Source: Qipengyuania flava
Lineage (GTDB): Bacteria > Pseudomonadota > Alphaproteobacteria > Sphingomonadales > Sphingomonadaceae
DNA: 64,000 nt
Assembly (NCBI RefSeq): GCF_011762005.1
Contig: NZ_JAASQU010000002.1
Coordinates: 558,001 to 622,000, forward strand
Direction: 5' to 3'
A program made the position numbers and the translations under genes. Positions 52,031 to 59,956 of this stretch are shown here, one piece after another; the first letter of the stretch is position 1, and each line of letters begins with the position of its first letter. A model generated the notes under the pieces. The model was not told the DNA's origin, did no database searches, and was given only the letters and a program-made list of their open reading frames with translations.

Positions 52031-53626
52031 GTGTACAGGTCCCCCGCGGACACAGATCATTCCGGAGACGTAAACGCCAGCGTTGGCGCGGCCGCGCTCG
52101 CGCACGACCAGATCATCGATGCCCCCGGAGTCCCGCGCTTCTCCTGGCGCATAATGCGTGACCAGCTTTCGGGCCATTTCGCCACTCTCGATCTGACGCC
52201 AGACCTCGGCTGCGATATCGGCAGCAAGCGCTGGCTGCGCGGTTTCGGGACCTTTCTCGGCTTGGGTGCGGTTGCGCTCGCGTTCTGGCCGAACTTCGCG
52301 CCGCTCGAGGCTGCCCCCGCCGCGCATCTCGACGATGCCGTGCGCGACGAATATCGCGCGCAGATGATCATGCCGCTGGCGCTCGGTGCGGACAGCGGTC
52401 GGCGCATGGGGGCCACTGCCCTCGTTGCGCCGCTGGCAGCCGCGCCCGAACGTCCGACGCTGGAAATGGTCGTCACTCTGGCGAAAGGCGACAGCCTCGA
52501 ACGGATGCTGCGCCGAGCCGGGGTGGGGCGCGATGACAGCCAGCGCGTCACCGATATGGTCGGAGCGGCCATCCCGCTAGACGAGCTCGAACCCGGGACG
52601 ACGTTCGACATCACGCTGGGCCGCCGCACCGCTGCCGGCGCACCGCGCCCGCTGCAATCGCTGGACTTCCGGGCGCGCTTCGATCTCGAGCTCGGTATCG
52701 GACGTTTCGACGAAGGCGGCGATCTTGCCCTGACCAAGAAAGTGATTCGCGTGGACGAGACGCCGCTGCGGATCCGCGGCACCGTCGGCAGCAGCCTCTA
52801 CCGCTCGGCGCGCGCCGCGGGGGCACCCGCCAGCGCCGTGCAATCCTATCTCAAGACGCTCGGTCAATATGTGAACCTCGATCGCGATGTGCGTTCGAGC
52901 GATACGTTCGACTTCATCGTCGCGCATCGTCGAGCCGCCACCGGTGAGCGGCAGGCAGGGCAATTGCTCTATGCCGGGCTCGAACGCGATTCCGCGCCGC
53001 GGGTACAATTGATGCGCTGGGGCGAGGAGGGCGAGTTCTACGAAGCTTCGGGTGTTGGAGAACAGCGCGGCGGCCTGATGGCACCGGTCCCCGGGCGGAT
53101 CAGTTCGCGTTTCGGCATGCGCCGCCACCCAATCCTCGGCTATCGCCGCATGCACGCCGGGCTCGATTTCAAGGCGCGCCACGGGACGCCGATCGTCGCG
53201 GTGACTGACGGCCGCGTCACCGGGGCGGGGCGGATGGGCGGCTGCGGCAACGCGGTGCGCCTGCGGCACGACGGCGGGATCGACACGCGCTATTGCCACA
53301 TGAGCCGGATCGCGGTGAACCGCGGGCAGAGCGTGCGCCGCGGGCAGGTGATCGGCTACGTCGGTTCGACCGGCCTGTCGACCGGGCCACACCTGCATTA
53401 CGAGATGTACCGCGGGGGACGGGCGATCGACCCGGCCTCGGTCCAGTATGTCACGCGTGCGCAACTCTCGGGTGCCGAACTGAAGCGCTTCAAGGATGCG
53501 CTTGCGCGGATCAAGACGGTCGCGCCGGGGGCGGCGCTGGCCGAACTCGAGCAGACTGCGACCGAAGTTGCGGCCGAGGAACCCGAACGCGAGATCGACA
53601 AGCTGGCCGCTCCGCGCAAGGGCTGA
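52031..53626 (+). CDS. M23 family peptidoglycan endopeptidase
   Basis: 531 residues from GTG at 52031, for which AAGGGA lies ten bases upstream. A single membrane segment (FGTFLGLGAVALAFWPNFAPL, about 70-92) anchors it to the inner membrane. The LasA-like M23 domain (about 355-470) has GLMAPVPGRISSRFGMRRHPILGYRRMHAGLDFKA (zinc His and Asp), RYCHMSRIAVN and TGLSTGPHLHYEMYR (zinc His pair HLHYE). All zinc ligands are present, so it is probably an active endopeptidase or amidase activator. A coiled-coil-rich middle part precedes the peptidase. It is divergent from the helicase gene. Confidence 0.88.
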   Translation: MYRSPADTDHSGDVNASVGAAALAHDQIIDAPGVPRFSWRIMRDQLSGHFATLDLTPDLGCDIGSKRWLRGFGTFLGLGAVALAFWPNFAPLEAAPAAHLDDAVRDEYRAQMIMPLALGADSGRRMGATALVAPLAAAPERPTLEMVVTLAKGDSLERMLRRAGVGRDDSQRVTDMVGAAIPLDELEPGTTFDITLGRRTAAGAPRPLQSLDFRARFDLELGIGRFDEGGDLALTKKVIRVDETPLRIRGTVGSSLYRSARAAGAPASAVQSYLKTLGQYVNLDRDVRSSDTFDFIVAHRRAATGERQAGQLLYAGLERDSAPRVQLMRWGEEGEFYEASGVGEQRGGLMAPVPGRISSRFGMRRHPILGYRRMHAGLDFKARHGTPIVAVTDGRVTGAGRMGGCGNAVRLRHDGGIDTRYCHMSRIAVNRGQSVRRGQVIGYVGSTGLSTGPHLHYEMYRGGRAIDPASVQYVTRAQLSGAELKRFKDALARIKTVAPGAALAELEQTATEVAAEEPEREIDKLAAPRKG

Positions 53627-53663
53627 GATTGCACCGCGCGTCCGCATGCGGCAATGCGGCTGT

Positions 53664-54662
53664 ATGACCCAAGCCAGCTATCCCGCCACCCGACTCCGCC
53701 GTCCGCGCGCCACCGCGTGGAGCCGTGCGATGCATCGCGAGACCGTGCTCACCCCCGCCGATCTCATCTGGCCGCTGTTCGTCACCGACGGGGCGGGCGT
53801 GGAAGAACCGGTGGCGAGCCTGCCGGGCGTATCGCGCTGGTCGGTCGACAACATCGCGAGGCGCGCGAAGGAAGCGGTCGATCTGGGTATCCCGTGTCTC
53901 GCGCTGTTTCCCAACACCCAGCCCGAGCTGCGCAGCGACGACGGCGCCGAGGCGCTCAATCCCGACAATCTGATGTGCCGCGCGATCAAGGCGGTACGCG
54001 ACGCCTGTGGCGCGGATATCGGGATCCTGACCGACGTGGCGCTCGATCCCTACACCAGTCACGGGCAGGACGGCCTGCTCGACGACGCGGGCTATGTGCT
54101 CAACGACGATACGGTTGCGGTCCTCGTCGACCAGGCAGTCAACCAGGCCGATGCCGGGGCGGACATCATCGCGCCCTCGGACATGATGGACGGACGCGTG
54201 AAGGCGATCCGCATGGCGCTGGAGATGAACCACCATCCCAATGTCCAGATCATGGCCTATGCGGCCAAATACGCGTCGGCCTTCTACGGTCCGTTCCGCG
54301 ATGCGGTGGGGTCGGGCGGTCTGCTCAAGGGCGACAAGAAAAGCTACCAGATGGACCCCGCCAATGGCGACGAGGCACTGCGCGAGATCGCACTCGACAT
54401 CGCCGAGGGTGCCGACAGTGTCATGGTCAAGCCGGGACTGGCCTATCTCGACATCATCTGGCGTGCGAAGCAGGAATTCGGCGTGCCGGTGTTCGCCTAT
54501 CAGGTGAGCGGCGAATATGCGCTGATCGAGGTCGGCGCCGCGGCGGGCGTGGGCGATCGCGACGCGTTGCTGATGGAAAAGCTGGTGGCGTTCAAGCGGG
54601 CGGGCTGCAGCGGGGTGCTGACCTATCATGCGCCGCGCGCCGCTGAATTGCTCAATGGCTGA
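53664..54662 (+). CDS. hemB: delta-aminolevulinic acid dehydratase (porphobilinogen synthase)
   Basis: 332 residues. The two active-site lysines are in MAYAAKYASAFYGPFRDAVGS and DSVMVKPGLAYLDI. The metal-site segment reads DVALDPYTSHGQDGLLDDAG, with Asp and His instead of the three cysteines of zinc enzymes, so it belongs to the Mg-type alphaproteobacterial form. Other motifs: QADAGADIIAPSDMMDGRV and SGEYALIEVGAAAG. It condenses two aminolevulinates to porphobilinogen, an early step of the heme pathway that hemE and hemJ serve. The 3' end overlaps the GNAT gene by 8 bp. Confidence 0.96.
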   Translation: MTQASYPATRLRRPRATAWSRAMHRETVLTPADLIWPLFVTDGAGVEEPVASLPGVSRWSVDNIARRAKEAVDLGIPCLALFPNTQPELRSDDGAEALNPDNLMCRAIKAVRDACGADIGILTDVALDPYTSHGQDGLLDDAGYVLNDDTVAVLVDQAVNQADAGADIIAPSDMMDGRVKAIRMALEMNHHPNVQIMAYAAKYASAFYGPFRDAVGSGGLLKGDKKSYQMDPANGDEALREIALDIAEGADSVMVKPGLAYLDIIWRAKQEFGVPVFAYQVSGEYALIEVGAAAGVGDRDALLMEKLVAFKRAGCSGVLTYHAPRAAELLNG

Positions 54663-55212
54663 GTTTCGCTACGAGACCGACAGGCTGATCCTGCGCGATT
54701 GGCGCGAGGAAGACTGGCCGCTGTTCTGGGAGGCGACGAATACGCCAAGCGTGATGCGCTGGCTGGGAGGGATTTGCGATGGTGCGAAACGCGATGCGGC
54801 GCAGCAACGGCTGCTCTCCTATGAACGCGAGCATGGTCATACCTTCTGGTGCGCCGAGCGCCGCGGCGATGGCGCAATTCTCGGTTTCTGCGGCCTCAAG
54901 CGTTCCAACCAGGCGGGCGGGCCGCTCGGCATGATGGAAGCGGGCTGGCGACTGCGCGAAGATGCTTGGGGCAAGGGCTATGCGAGAGAGGCGGCCACTG
55001 CGTCGCTGGACCTCGCCTTCGACCGGTTCGGTGCGGATGAAGTGATCGCCATGACTGTTCAGCGAAATACCGCCAGCTGGGGGCTGATGCAGCGGCTGGG
55101 CATGCGCCGGCGCGAGGACTTGGACTTCGACAATGCGGAGTTCGACGAGGAGGACCCGGTCATCATCGTCTATTCGGTGGATCGGGAGTCGTGGATGGAT
55201 CAAAATGGCTGA
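54655..55212 (+). CDS. GNAT N-acetyltransferase (RimJ/RimL-like) 1
   Basis: 185 residues, GNAT fold. YETDRLILRDWREEDWPLFWEATNTPSVMRWLGG starts it, the acetyl-CoA motif is WRLREDAWGKGYAREAATASLDLAFDRFGADEV, and the C-terminal part is VQRNTASWGLMQRLGMRRREDLDFDN. It overlaps hemB by 8 bp at AATGGCTGA and the next GNAT gene by 8 bp at AATGGCTGA. The two GNATs have the same length (558 bp each) and clear resemblance (RREDLDF in both). The substrate is unknown. Confidence 0.87.
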   Translation: MAEFRYETDRLILRDWREEDWPLFWEATNTPSVMRWLGGICDGAKRDAAQQRLLSYEREHGHTFWCAERRGDGAILGFCGLKRSNQAGGPLGMMEAGWRLREDAWGKGYAREAATASLDLAFDRFGADEVIAMTVQRNTASWGLMQRLGMRRREDLDFDNAEFDEEDPVIIVYSVDRESWMDQNG

Positions 55213-55762
55213 CATCATCGCGGAGACCGATCGGCTGGTGTTGCGCACGATCGAAGATGGCGATGTTGCCTTGCAGGACCGTGTGCTCAACACGCCGGCG
55301 GTCATGGCGCGGCTGGGCGGGGTCAAGGAACTGCACGAAATCGAGGCCAAGCATGCGAAGTCACGCGCGCTCTATGCGCAACACGGTTTCAGTTTCCTCT
55401 TCATGATCGAGAAAGGGACCGGCGAGATGGTCGGCCATTGCGGCATCAAGCAGGTCGATAACCCGCTGGCGCCCAATATCGGCGATCACGAGATCGGCTG
55501 GCTGGTGCGCGAGGATCGCTGGCGGCGCGGCTATGCTGAGGAGGCGATGCGCGCGGTGCTCGAATGGGCCTTCCTGCGCGTGCAGGCCCCTCATGTCGTC
55601 GCGCTGACGAGCCATGCCAATGCCGGAAGCTGGAAACTGATGGAGAAGCTCGGCATGGTGCGCCGCGAGGATCTCGATTTTACCGATCCAGCCTTCGGCG
55701 CGGAGGATAATCCGACGATCCAGTATTCGCTCACAAGAGACCAATGGGAGAGCGCGAAGTGA
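55205..55762 (+). CDS. GNAT N-acetyltransferase (RimJ/RimL-like) 2
   Basis: 185 residues, paralog of the preceding gene. IAETDRLVLRTIEDGDVALQDRVLNTPAVMARLGG aligns with its start, the acetyl-CoA motif is GWLVREDRWRRGYAEEAMRAVLEWAFLRVQAPHV, and the end is SWKLMEKLGMVRREDLDFTDPAFGAED. It shares an 8-bp overlap with its upstream copy and GTGA with the gamma-carbonic anhydrase start (55759-55762). Substrate is unknown. Confidence 0.87.
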   Translation: MADIIAETDRLVLRTIEDGDVALQDRVLNTPAVMARLGGVKELHEIEAKHAKSRALYAQHGFSFLFMIEKGTGEMVGHCGIKQVDNPLAPNIGDHEIGWLVREDRWRRGYAEEAMRAVLEWAFLRVQAPHVVALTSHANAGSWKLMEKLGMVRREDLDFTDPAFGAEDNPTIQYSLTRDQWESAK

Positions 55763-56331
55763 CTGCAAGCCGCCCCGGCGTAACCATCATCCCCATCCAC
55801 GGGCACACCCCGCGGATTCACGACAGCGCCTTCATTGCGCCCGGTTGCACGATCATCGGCAACGTCGAGATCGGCGCCGACAGCTCGGTGTGGTACAATT
55901 GCGTGCTGCGCGCCGATGTGAGCCGGATCGTGATCGGCGAACGCAGCAATATCCAGGATGGCAGCGTGTGCCACTGCGATCCCGAACGGCCGGGCGATCC
56001 CGACGGATCGCCGCTTATCATTGGTGACGACGTGCTGGTCGGCCACATGGCGATGGTTCACGGTTGCACCATCGAGGACCGGGGTTTCGTCGGTCTTGGC
56101 GCGATCGCCATGAACAAGGCGGTCATCGGATCGGACGCGATGCTGGCCGCGGGCGCGATGCTGACCGAGGGCAAGGTGATTGGAGCTCGTGAGCTCTGGG
56201 GCGGTCGCCCGGCGCGCAAGATGCGCGATCTCGACGATGCCGCGATTGCAGGCATGCGCATGGGTGTGGCGCATTATGCGGAGAACGCGAAGCACCACGC
56301 CGCTGCTGTCGATGGCGCGACCAAAGGCTGA
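55759..56331 (+). CDS. gamma-class carbonic anhydrase family protein (left-handed beta helix)
   Basis: 190 residues. Left-handed beta-helix repeats are visible: TPRIHDSAFIAPGCTIIGNVEIGADSSVWYNCVLRADVSRIVIGERSNIQDGSVCHCD, GDDVLVGHMAMVHGCTIEDRGFVGLGAIAM. The metal ligand histidines are in VCHCD, VGHM and MVHG. Members include YrdA and the Cam-type carbonic anhydrases. The start is GTG at 55759, which overlaps the GNAT 2 stop; GGGAG lies nine bases upstream. An ATG at 55744 is also possible. The 3' end overlaps the DUF167 gene by 20 bp. Confidence 0.87.
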   Translation: MTASRPGVTIIPIHGHTPRIHDSAFIAPGCTIIGNVEIGADSSVWYNCVLRADVSRIVIGERSNIQDGSVCHCDPERPGDPDGSPLIIGDDVLVGHMAMVHGCTIEDRGFVGLGAIAMNKAVIGSDAMLAAGAMLTEGKVIGARELWGGRPARKMRDLDDAAIAGMRMGVAHYAENAKHHAAAVDGATKG

Positions 56332-56590
56332 CCTGCCCGATCGTGCGGCCCTGCGGGCGCTTATGATTGATGGCGAATTGCGACTGCGCGTCACGCCCGC
56401 GGCCCGCAGCGAGGGGATCGCGATTGCGGGTGATCGCCTCGCGGTCCGAACCCGGGCCAAACCGCAGGACGGGGCCGCGAACAAAGCGGTCGAGAAACTG
56501 GTGGCAGGCGCGCTTGGCGTGGCGACGTCACGCTGTCGGATTGTGCGCGGCGCAACTTCGCGCGACAAGGTGCTGCGCATCGCTGACTAG
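56312..56590 (+). CDS. DUF167 (YggU) family protein
   Basis: 92 residues: RLRVTPAARSEGIAIAGDRLAVRTRAKPQDGAANKAVEKLVAGALGVATSRCRIVRGATSRDKVLRI, the complete DUF167 domain, which has a small alpha-beta fold of unknown function. The ATG at 56312 lies within the gamma carbonic anhydrase 3' end, so the two are coupled. The last 4 bp overlap the convergent YoaK gene. Confidence 0.88.
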   Translation: MARPKADLPDRAALRALMIDGELRLRVTPAARSEGIAIAGDRLAVRTRAKPQDGAANKAVEKLVAGALGVATSRCRIVRGATSRDKVLRIAD

Positions 56591-57228
56591 GTTTTGCGGG
56601 TCTCGATCCAGCTGGCGAGCACAAGCAGCAGTACGGCCAGTGCTGCCGCGCAACCCGCAGCGGCGACGGGATCGATCGTGAACAGTGCCGCGCCGCATAC
56701 GGCGCCCGTCGCCAGCGATAGCCATAAGGCCGGATAACCGCGTGTGTCGTCGGCGGGGCGCCCGAGCAATCGGAGTGCGATACCCTGTCCGGTGCGGACG
56801 AGAGCACCCGTCATGTAGGTTACGCCCACCGTGACCGCACCATCGCGTGAGAAGACATTGTTTGCCATGCCCATCGCAAGCGCGGCGGCGCCGAGAAACA
56901 AGAATTCGTGTCCTCGAAGCAGCGCGAGCGTCGCGGCGCCGAGCCACAAGGCGACGCATCCAAGCAAAAGCCGCTTGTGCCTGCCCGGGAAATGGATCGC
57001 GACCAGCGTTCCTGCAGTCACCCCGGTGACGAAACAGCCAATCAGCAGCAGCGGTATCGATGGGAGCGTGGCGGAGCCGAGCAATTCGACACCGAGCCGG
57101 GTCGTGTTACCCGACATGAACGAGGTGAAATAGCCACCCGCGACTCTGAATCCCACCGCGTCGACTTCTCCCGCGAGGAAGGCGAGCCCGAGCGCGAGCA
57201 ATTGGCGGGTTCGGTCGTAGCGGCGCAT
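56587..57228 (-). CDS. YoaK (DUF1275) family membrane protein
   Basis: 213 residues with about six hydrophobic segments. The N-terminus reads LLALGLAFLAGEVDAVGFRVAGGYFTSFMSGNTTRLGVEL, where FTSFMSGNTTR is the family's conserved motif. Further segments are IPLLLIGCFVTGVTAGTLVAI, LLLGCVALWLGAATLALL, VTVGVTYMTGALVRTGQGIALRLLG. The family is of unknown function and perhaps a small-molecule transporter. It is convergent with DUF167. Confidence 0.85.
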   Translation of the reverse strand: MRRYDRTRQLLALGLAFLAGEVDAVGFRVAGGYFTSFMSGNTTRLGVELLGSATLPSIPLLLIGCFVTGVTAGTLVAIHFPGRHKRLLLGCVALWLGAATLALLRGHEFLFLGAAALAMGMANNVFSRDGAVTVGVTYMTGALVRTGQGIALRLLGRPADDTRGYPALWLSLATGAVCGAALFTIDPVAAAGCAAALAVLLLVLASWIETRKT

Positions 57229-57258
57229 CGCCCCATCATGCCGACCGGTCGCGGGAAT

Positions 57259-58851
57259 TCAATCGCGGATCAGCGCCTTCAGCGCGGCAATCCGGTCGGC
57301 CTCGTGTGCGGGCTTGTCCCAGCGGATACGGTGGATGCGGGGAAAACGCATGGCGAGGCCCGACTTGTGCCGTTTGCTTTGGTGGACGCTGTCGAAAGCG
57401 ACTTCGAACACCAACGTCTTCTCGGTCTCGCGTACGGGGCCGAAGCGGTTGATCGTGTTCTGCCGCACGTGGCGGTCGATCTTCTTGAGTTCTTCGTCGG
57501 TGAAACCCGAATAGGCCTTGCCTACCGGCAGCAGTTCGGCGCCCGCATCGGGATCGCCATCCCAGCAACCGAAGGTGTAATCGGAAAAGAAGCTCGATCT
57601 TTTCCCGCTGCCACGCTGGGCATACATCAGCACGCAATCGATCAGCAACGGATCACGTTTCCACTTGTACCAGTATCCGACACGGCGGCCCGCGATATAG
57701 GGGCTGTCCTTGCGCTTGAGCATCAGCCCCTCGATCGCGTCGTCGCGGCTGCCTTCGCGGATCTGCGCCAGATGGTCGAAATCGCGTGCCTCGACCACCC
57801 TGCTGATATCGAAGTGGCTGTCGGGAAGGCGGTGCATGAGCGCCTCGAGCCGTGCGCGCCGCTCGCTCCACGCCAGCGCACGCAGGTCCTCGCCTTCGAC
57901 CAGCAGGCTGTCGTAGAGCCGAACGAAGGCGGGAAACTGCTGGAGCATCTTCTTGCTGACGGTTTTGCGCCCGAGCCGCTGTTGCAGTGCGTTGAAGCTC
58001 GCAGCGCCGCCCTCGGCGCCGCCCTGGACATCGCCGCGGACCAGCAGTTCGCCGTCGAGCACCGCGGGGAAGGGGAGCACGTCGAGCAATTCGGGGAAGG
58101 TCGCCGAAATATCGTCGCCCGAACGGGAATAGACCCTGGTCTGGTTGCCCGCCCGCACCAACTGGACGCGGATACCGTCCCATTTCCATTCTGCCGCGTA
58201 GTCGGCGAGATCGACCACCGTTTCCTCCAGCGGATGCGCCAGCATGAAGGGGCGGAAGGTCGGGAGATTGTCGATGTCGGGGGCAGGTTCGCCGCGAGCG
58301 GCCCAGCCGAAAAGCTGGTCGTAGGGTGCGTCGAGCCCATGCCAATATTCCTCCACCTCCTCGACCGATACGTCGAAGGCCTGCGCAAAGGCGGTCTTTG
58401 CCAGCCGCGAGGACACGCCGATCCGCATGCCGCCCGTCGCCAGCTTGAGCAGCGCATAGCGGCCCGAGGGATCGAGCCGGTCGAGCAGGAGCGGGAGCTC
58501 GGATAGAACGCTCTTGCGGTTCATGCCGCCAAGCAGCTCGACCGCTTCGCTGACGGAGGGGGGCGAGGGTGCCTTGTCGGGCGCGGGCCACAGCAGGCTA
58601 GCGGTCTCCGCGGTGTCGCCGACGAAATCGCGGCTGAGCGTCCACAGCACCGGATCGATCCGGTCCTTCAAAAGATTGCGGATCGTCGAGCTCTTGACCG
58701 CGGGGAAGTCGAGGCCGTCGGCGAGCGCGGCGAGAGCCCAGCCGCGATCGGGATCGGGGGTTGCGCGCAGATATTCGGCAATCAGCCGCAATTTCTCGTT
58801 GCGGCTCCGCGTATAGACCAGCGCGTCGATCAGGGCGGCGAATTCTTCCAC
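57259..58851 (-). CDS. ATP-dependent DNA ligase (PP_1105-type, damage response)
   Basis: 530 residues. An N-terminal DNA-binding helical domain (about 1-190) is followed by the nucleotidyltransferase core: EWKWDGIRVQLV (motif I, adenylation Lys, KxDG type), RVYSRSGDDIS, VLDGELLV (III), EGLMLKRKDSPYI (IV) and GYWYKWKRD (V), then an OB-fold C-terminal domain. It is the ligase of the exonuclease-helicase-phosphoesterase gene set. The start is GTG at 58851, two bases after the exonuclease stop. An extension to 58920 would run into the exonuclease gene. Confidence 0.9.
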   Translation of the reverse strand: MEEFAALIDALVYTRSRNEKLRLIAEYLRATPDPDRGWALAALADGLDFPAVKSSTIRNLLKDRIDPVLWTLSRDFVGDTAETASLLWPAPDKAPSPPSVSEAVELLGGMNRKSVLSELPLLLDRLDPSGRYALLKLATGGMRIGVSSRLAKTAFAQAFDVSVEEVEEYWHGLDAPYDQLFGWAARGEPAPDIDNLPTFRPFMLAHPLEETVVDLADYAAEWKWDGIRVQLVRAGNQTRVYSRSGDDISATFPELLDVLPFPAVLDGELLVRGDVQGGAEGGAASFNALQQRLGRKTVSKKMLQQFPAFVRLYDSLLVEGEDLRALAWSERRARLEALMHRLPDSHFDISRVVEARDFDHLAQIREGSRDDAIEGLMLKRKDSPYIAGRRVGYWYKWKRDPLLIDCVLMYAQRGSGKRSSFFSDYTFGCWDGDPDAGAELLPVGKAYSGFTDEELKKIDRHVRQNTINRFGPVRETEKTLVFEVAFDSVHQSKRHKSGLAMRFPRIHRIRWDKPAHEADRIAALKALIRD

Positions 58852-58853
58852 CC

Positions 58854-59891
58854 CTAGTCGTCCTCGTCTTCGTAGCCGACGAGCGCCAGCGCACGGGCCC
58901 GGCGCTGGTGCAATTGGCACCAGCGCAGCAATGCATCCTCGCGGCCGTGCGTGATCCAGTTTTCCTGCGCGTCGACCTCTTCGATGGTGCGCGTCAATTC
59001 ACCCCAGTCGGCATGGTCGGAAATTACCAGAGGCAGTTCGACATTGCGTTGCCGCGCGCGCTGACGAACGCGCATCCAGCCGCTGGCCATGGCGGTGACC
59101 GGTTCGGGCAACCGGCGACTCCAGCGATCGTTGAGTGCGCCCGGCGGGCTGATCACGACATGGCCGCGCATCTCTTCTTTCGCGTGGTCGGACACCAGTC
59201 GCAATTCGCCCAAGTCGATTCCGTGTTGCTCGTAGAGTCGGCACATTTTCTCCATTGCGCCGTGCAGGTAGATCGGCTGGCGGTGCCCGGCAGCGCGCAG
59301 TTCGGCGATGACTCGCTGTGCCTTGCCGAGCGCATACGCGCCTACCAGCACGCAGCGATCGGGATGTGCGGCGAGGCGCTCCAGCAACTTGGCCATCTCT
59401 TCCTCGATCGGCGGATGGCAGAAAACCGGCAGGCCGAAGGTCGCTTCAGTGATGAAAATGTCGCACGGCGCAACTTCGAAGGGCGCACAGGTCGGATCGG
59501 CGCGGCGCTTGTAATCGCCCGTGACAACCACGCGTTCGCCGGCATGCTCGAGCAGGATCTGTGCGCTGCCGAGGACATGGCCCGCGGGGATGTAGGTCGC
59601 ATCGACCCCGCCCGGCAGGCGGATCGTTTCGCCATATTCCACTGGCACTGCCTTGTGCGGGATCTGTCCCGCATCATTCTCGGCGCCGGTGCGATAGCGC
59701 AGTTCCATGATCGCCAGCGTTTCGGGCGTGGCGACGGTTCGCCCGTGTCCGCCCCGCGCATGATCGGCGTGGCCATGGGTCACCAGCGCATGGTCCACCG
59801 CGCGCGAGGGATCGACCCAGCAATCGGCGGGGACGACATGAATCCCCCATGGTTCGGGCCTTATCCAGGAGAAGGGGGCTGCTGCGGGCAT
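58854..59891 (-). CDS. ligase-associated DNA exonuclease (MBL/beta-CASP fold)
   Basis: 345 residues. Metallo-beta-lactamase motifs: VTHGHADHARGGHG near residue 37-50, VVVTGDYKRRADPTC, ITEATFG, and near the C-terminus VISDHADWGELTRTI. It is the beta-CASP type exonuclease encoded with the PP_1105-type ligase in many proteobacteria, where the pair belongs to a DNA-damage response set. The helicase and PdeM phosphoesterase partners of that set are not in the window. The start at 59891 is the ATG after the clpA terminator. Confidence 0.9.
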   Translation of the reverse strand: MPAAAPFSWIRPEPWGIHVVPADCWVDPSRAVDHALVTHGHADHARGGHGRTVATPETLAIMELRYRTGAENDAGQIPHKAVPVEYGETIRLPGGVDATYIPAGHVLGSAQILLEHAGERVVVTGDYKRRADPTCAPFEVAPCDIFITEATFGLPVFCHPPIEEEMAKLLERLAAHPDRCVLVGAYALGKAQRVIAELRAAGHRQPIYLHGAMEKMCRLYEQHGIDLGELRLVSDHAKEEMRGHVVISPPGALNDRWSRRLPEPVTAMASGWMRVRQRARQRNVELPLVISDHADWGELTRTIEEVDAQENWITHGREDALLRWCQLHQRRARALALVGYEDEDD

Positions 59892-59901
59892 TGCCGATTC
59901 A

Positions 59902-59938
59902 AACGAAAAGGGCGCCGACCGTTCCCGGTGGCGCCCTC
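59902..59938 (-). terminator. rho-independent terminator of clpA
   Basis: On the minus strand GGGCGCC-ACC-GGGAAC-GGT-C-GGCGCCC forms a near-perfect stem with one bulge, followed by TTTTCGTTT. It lies between the clpA stop and the exonuclease start. Confidence 0.85.
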
Positions 59939-59956
59939 TCGGTGGTAGCGAATGGT

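Noticed and set aside
51872..52327. N-terminal extension of the SUV3-like helicase
   Set aside because: It would overlap the M23 peptidase gene on the other strand and lacks family similarity.
56908..58506. 532-codon open frame on the plus strand opposite YoaK and DNA ligase
   Set aside because: It spans two real genes and resembles no protein family.
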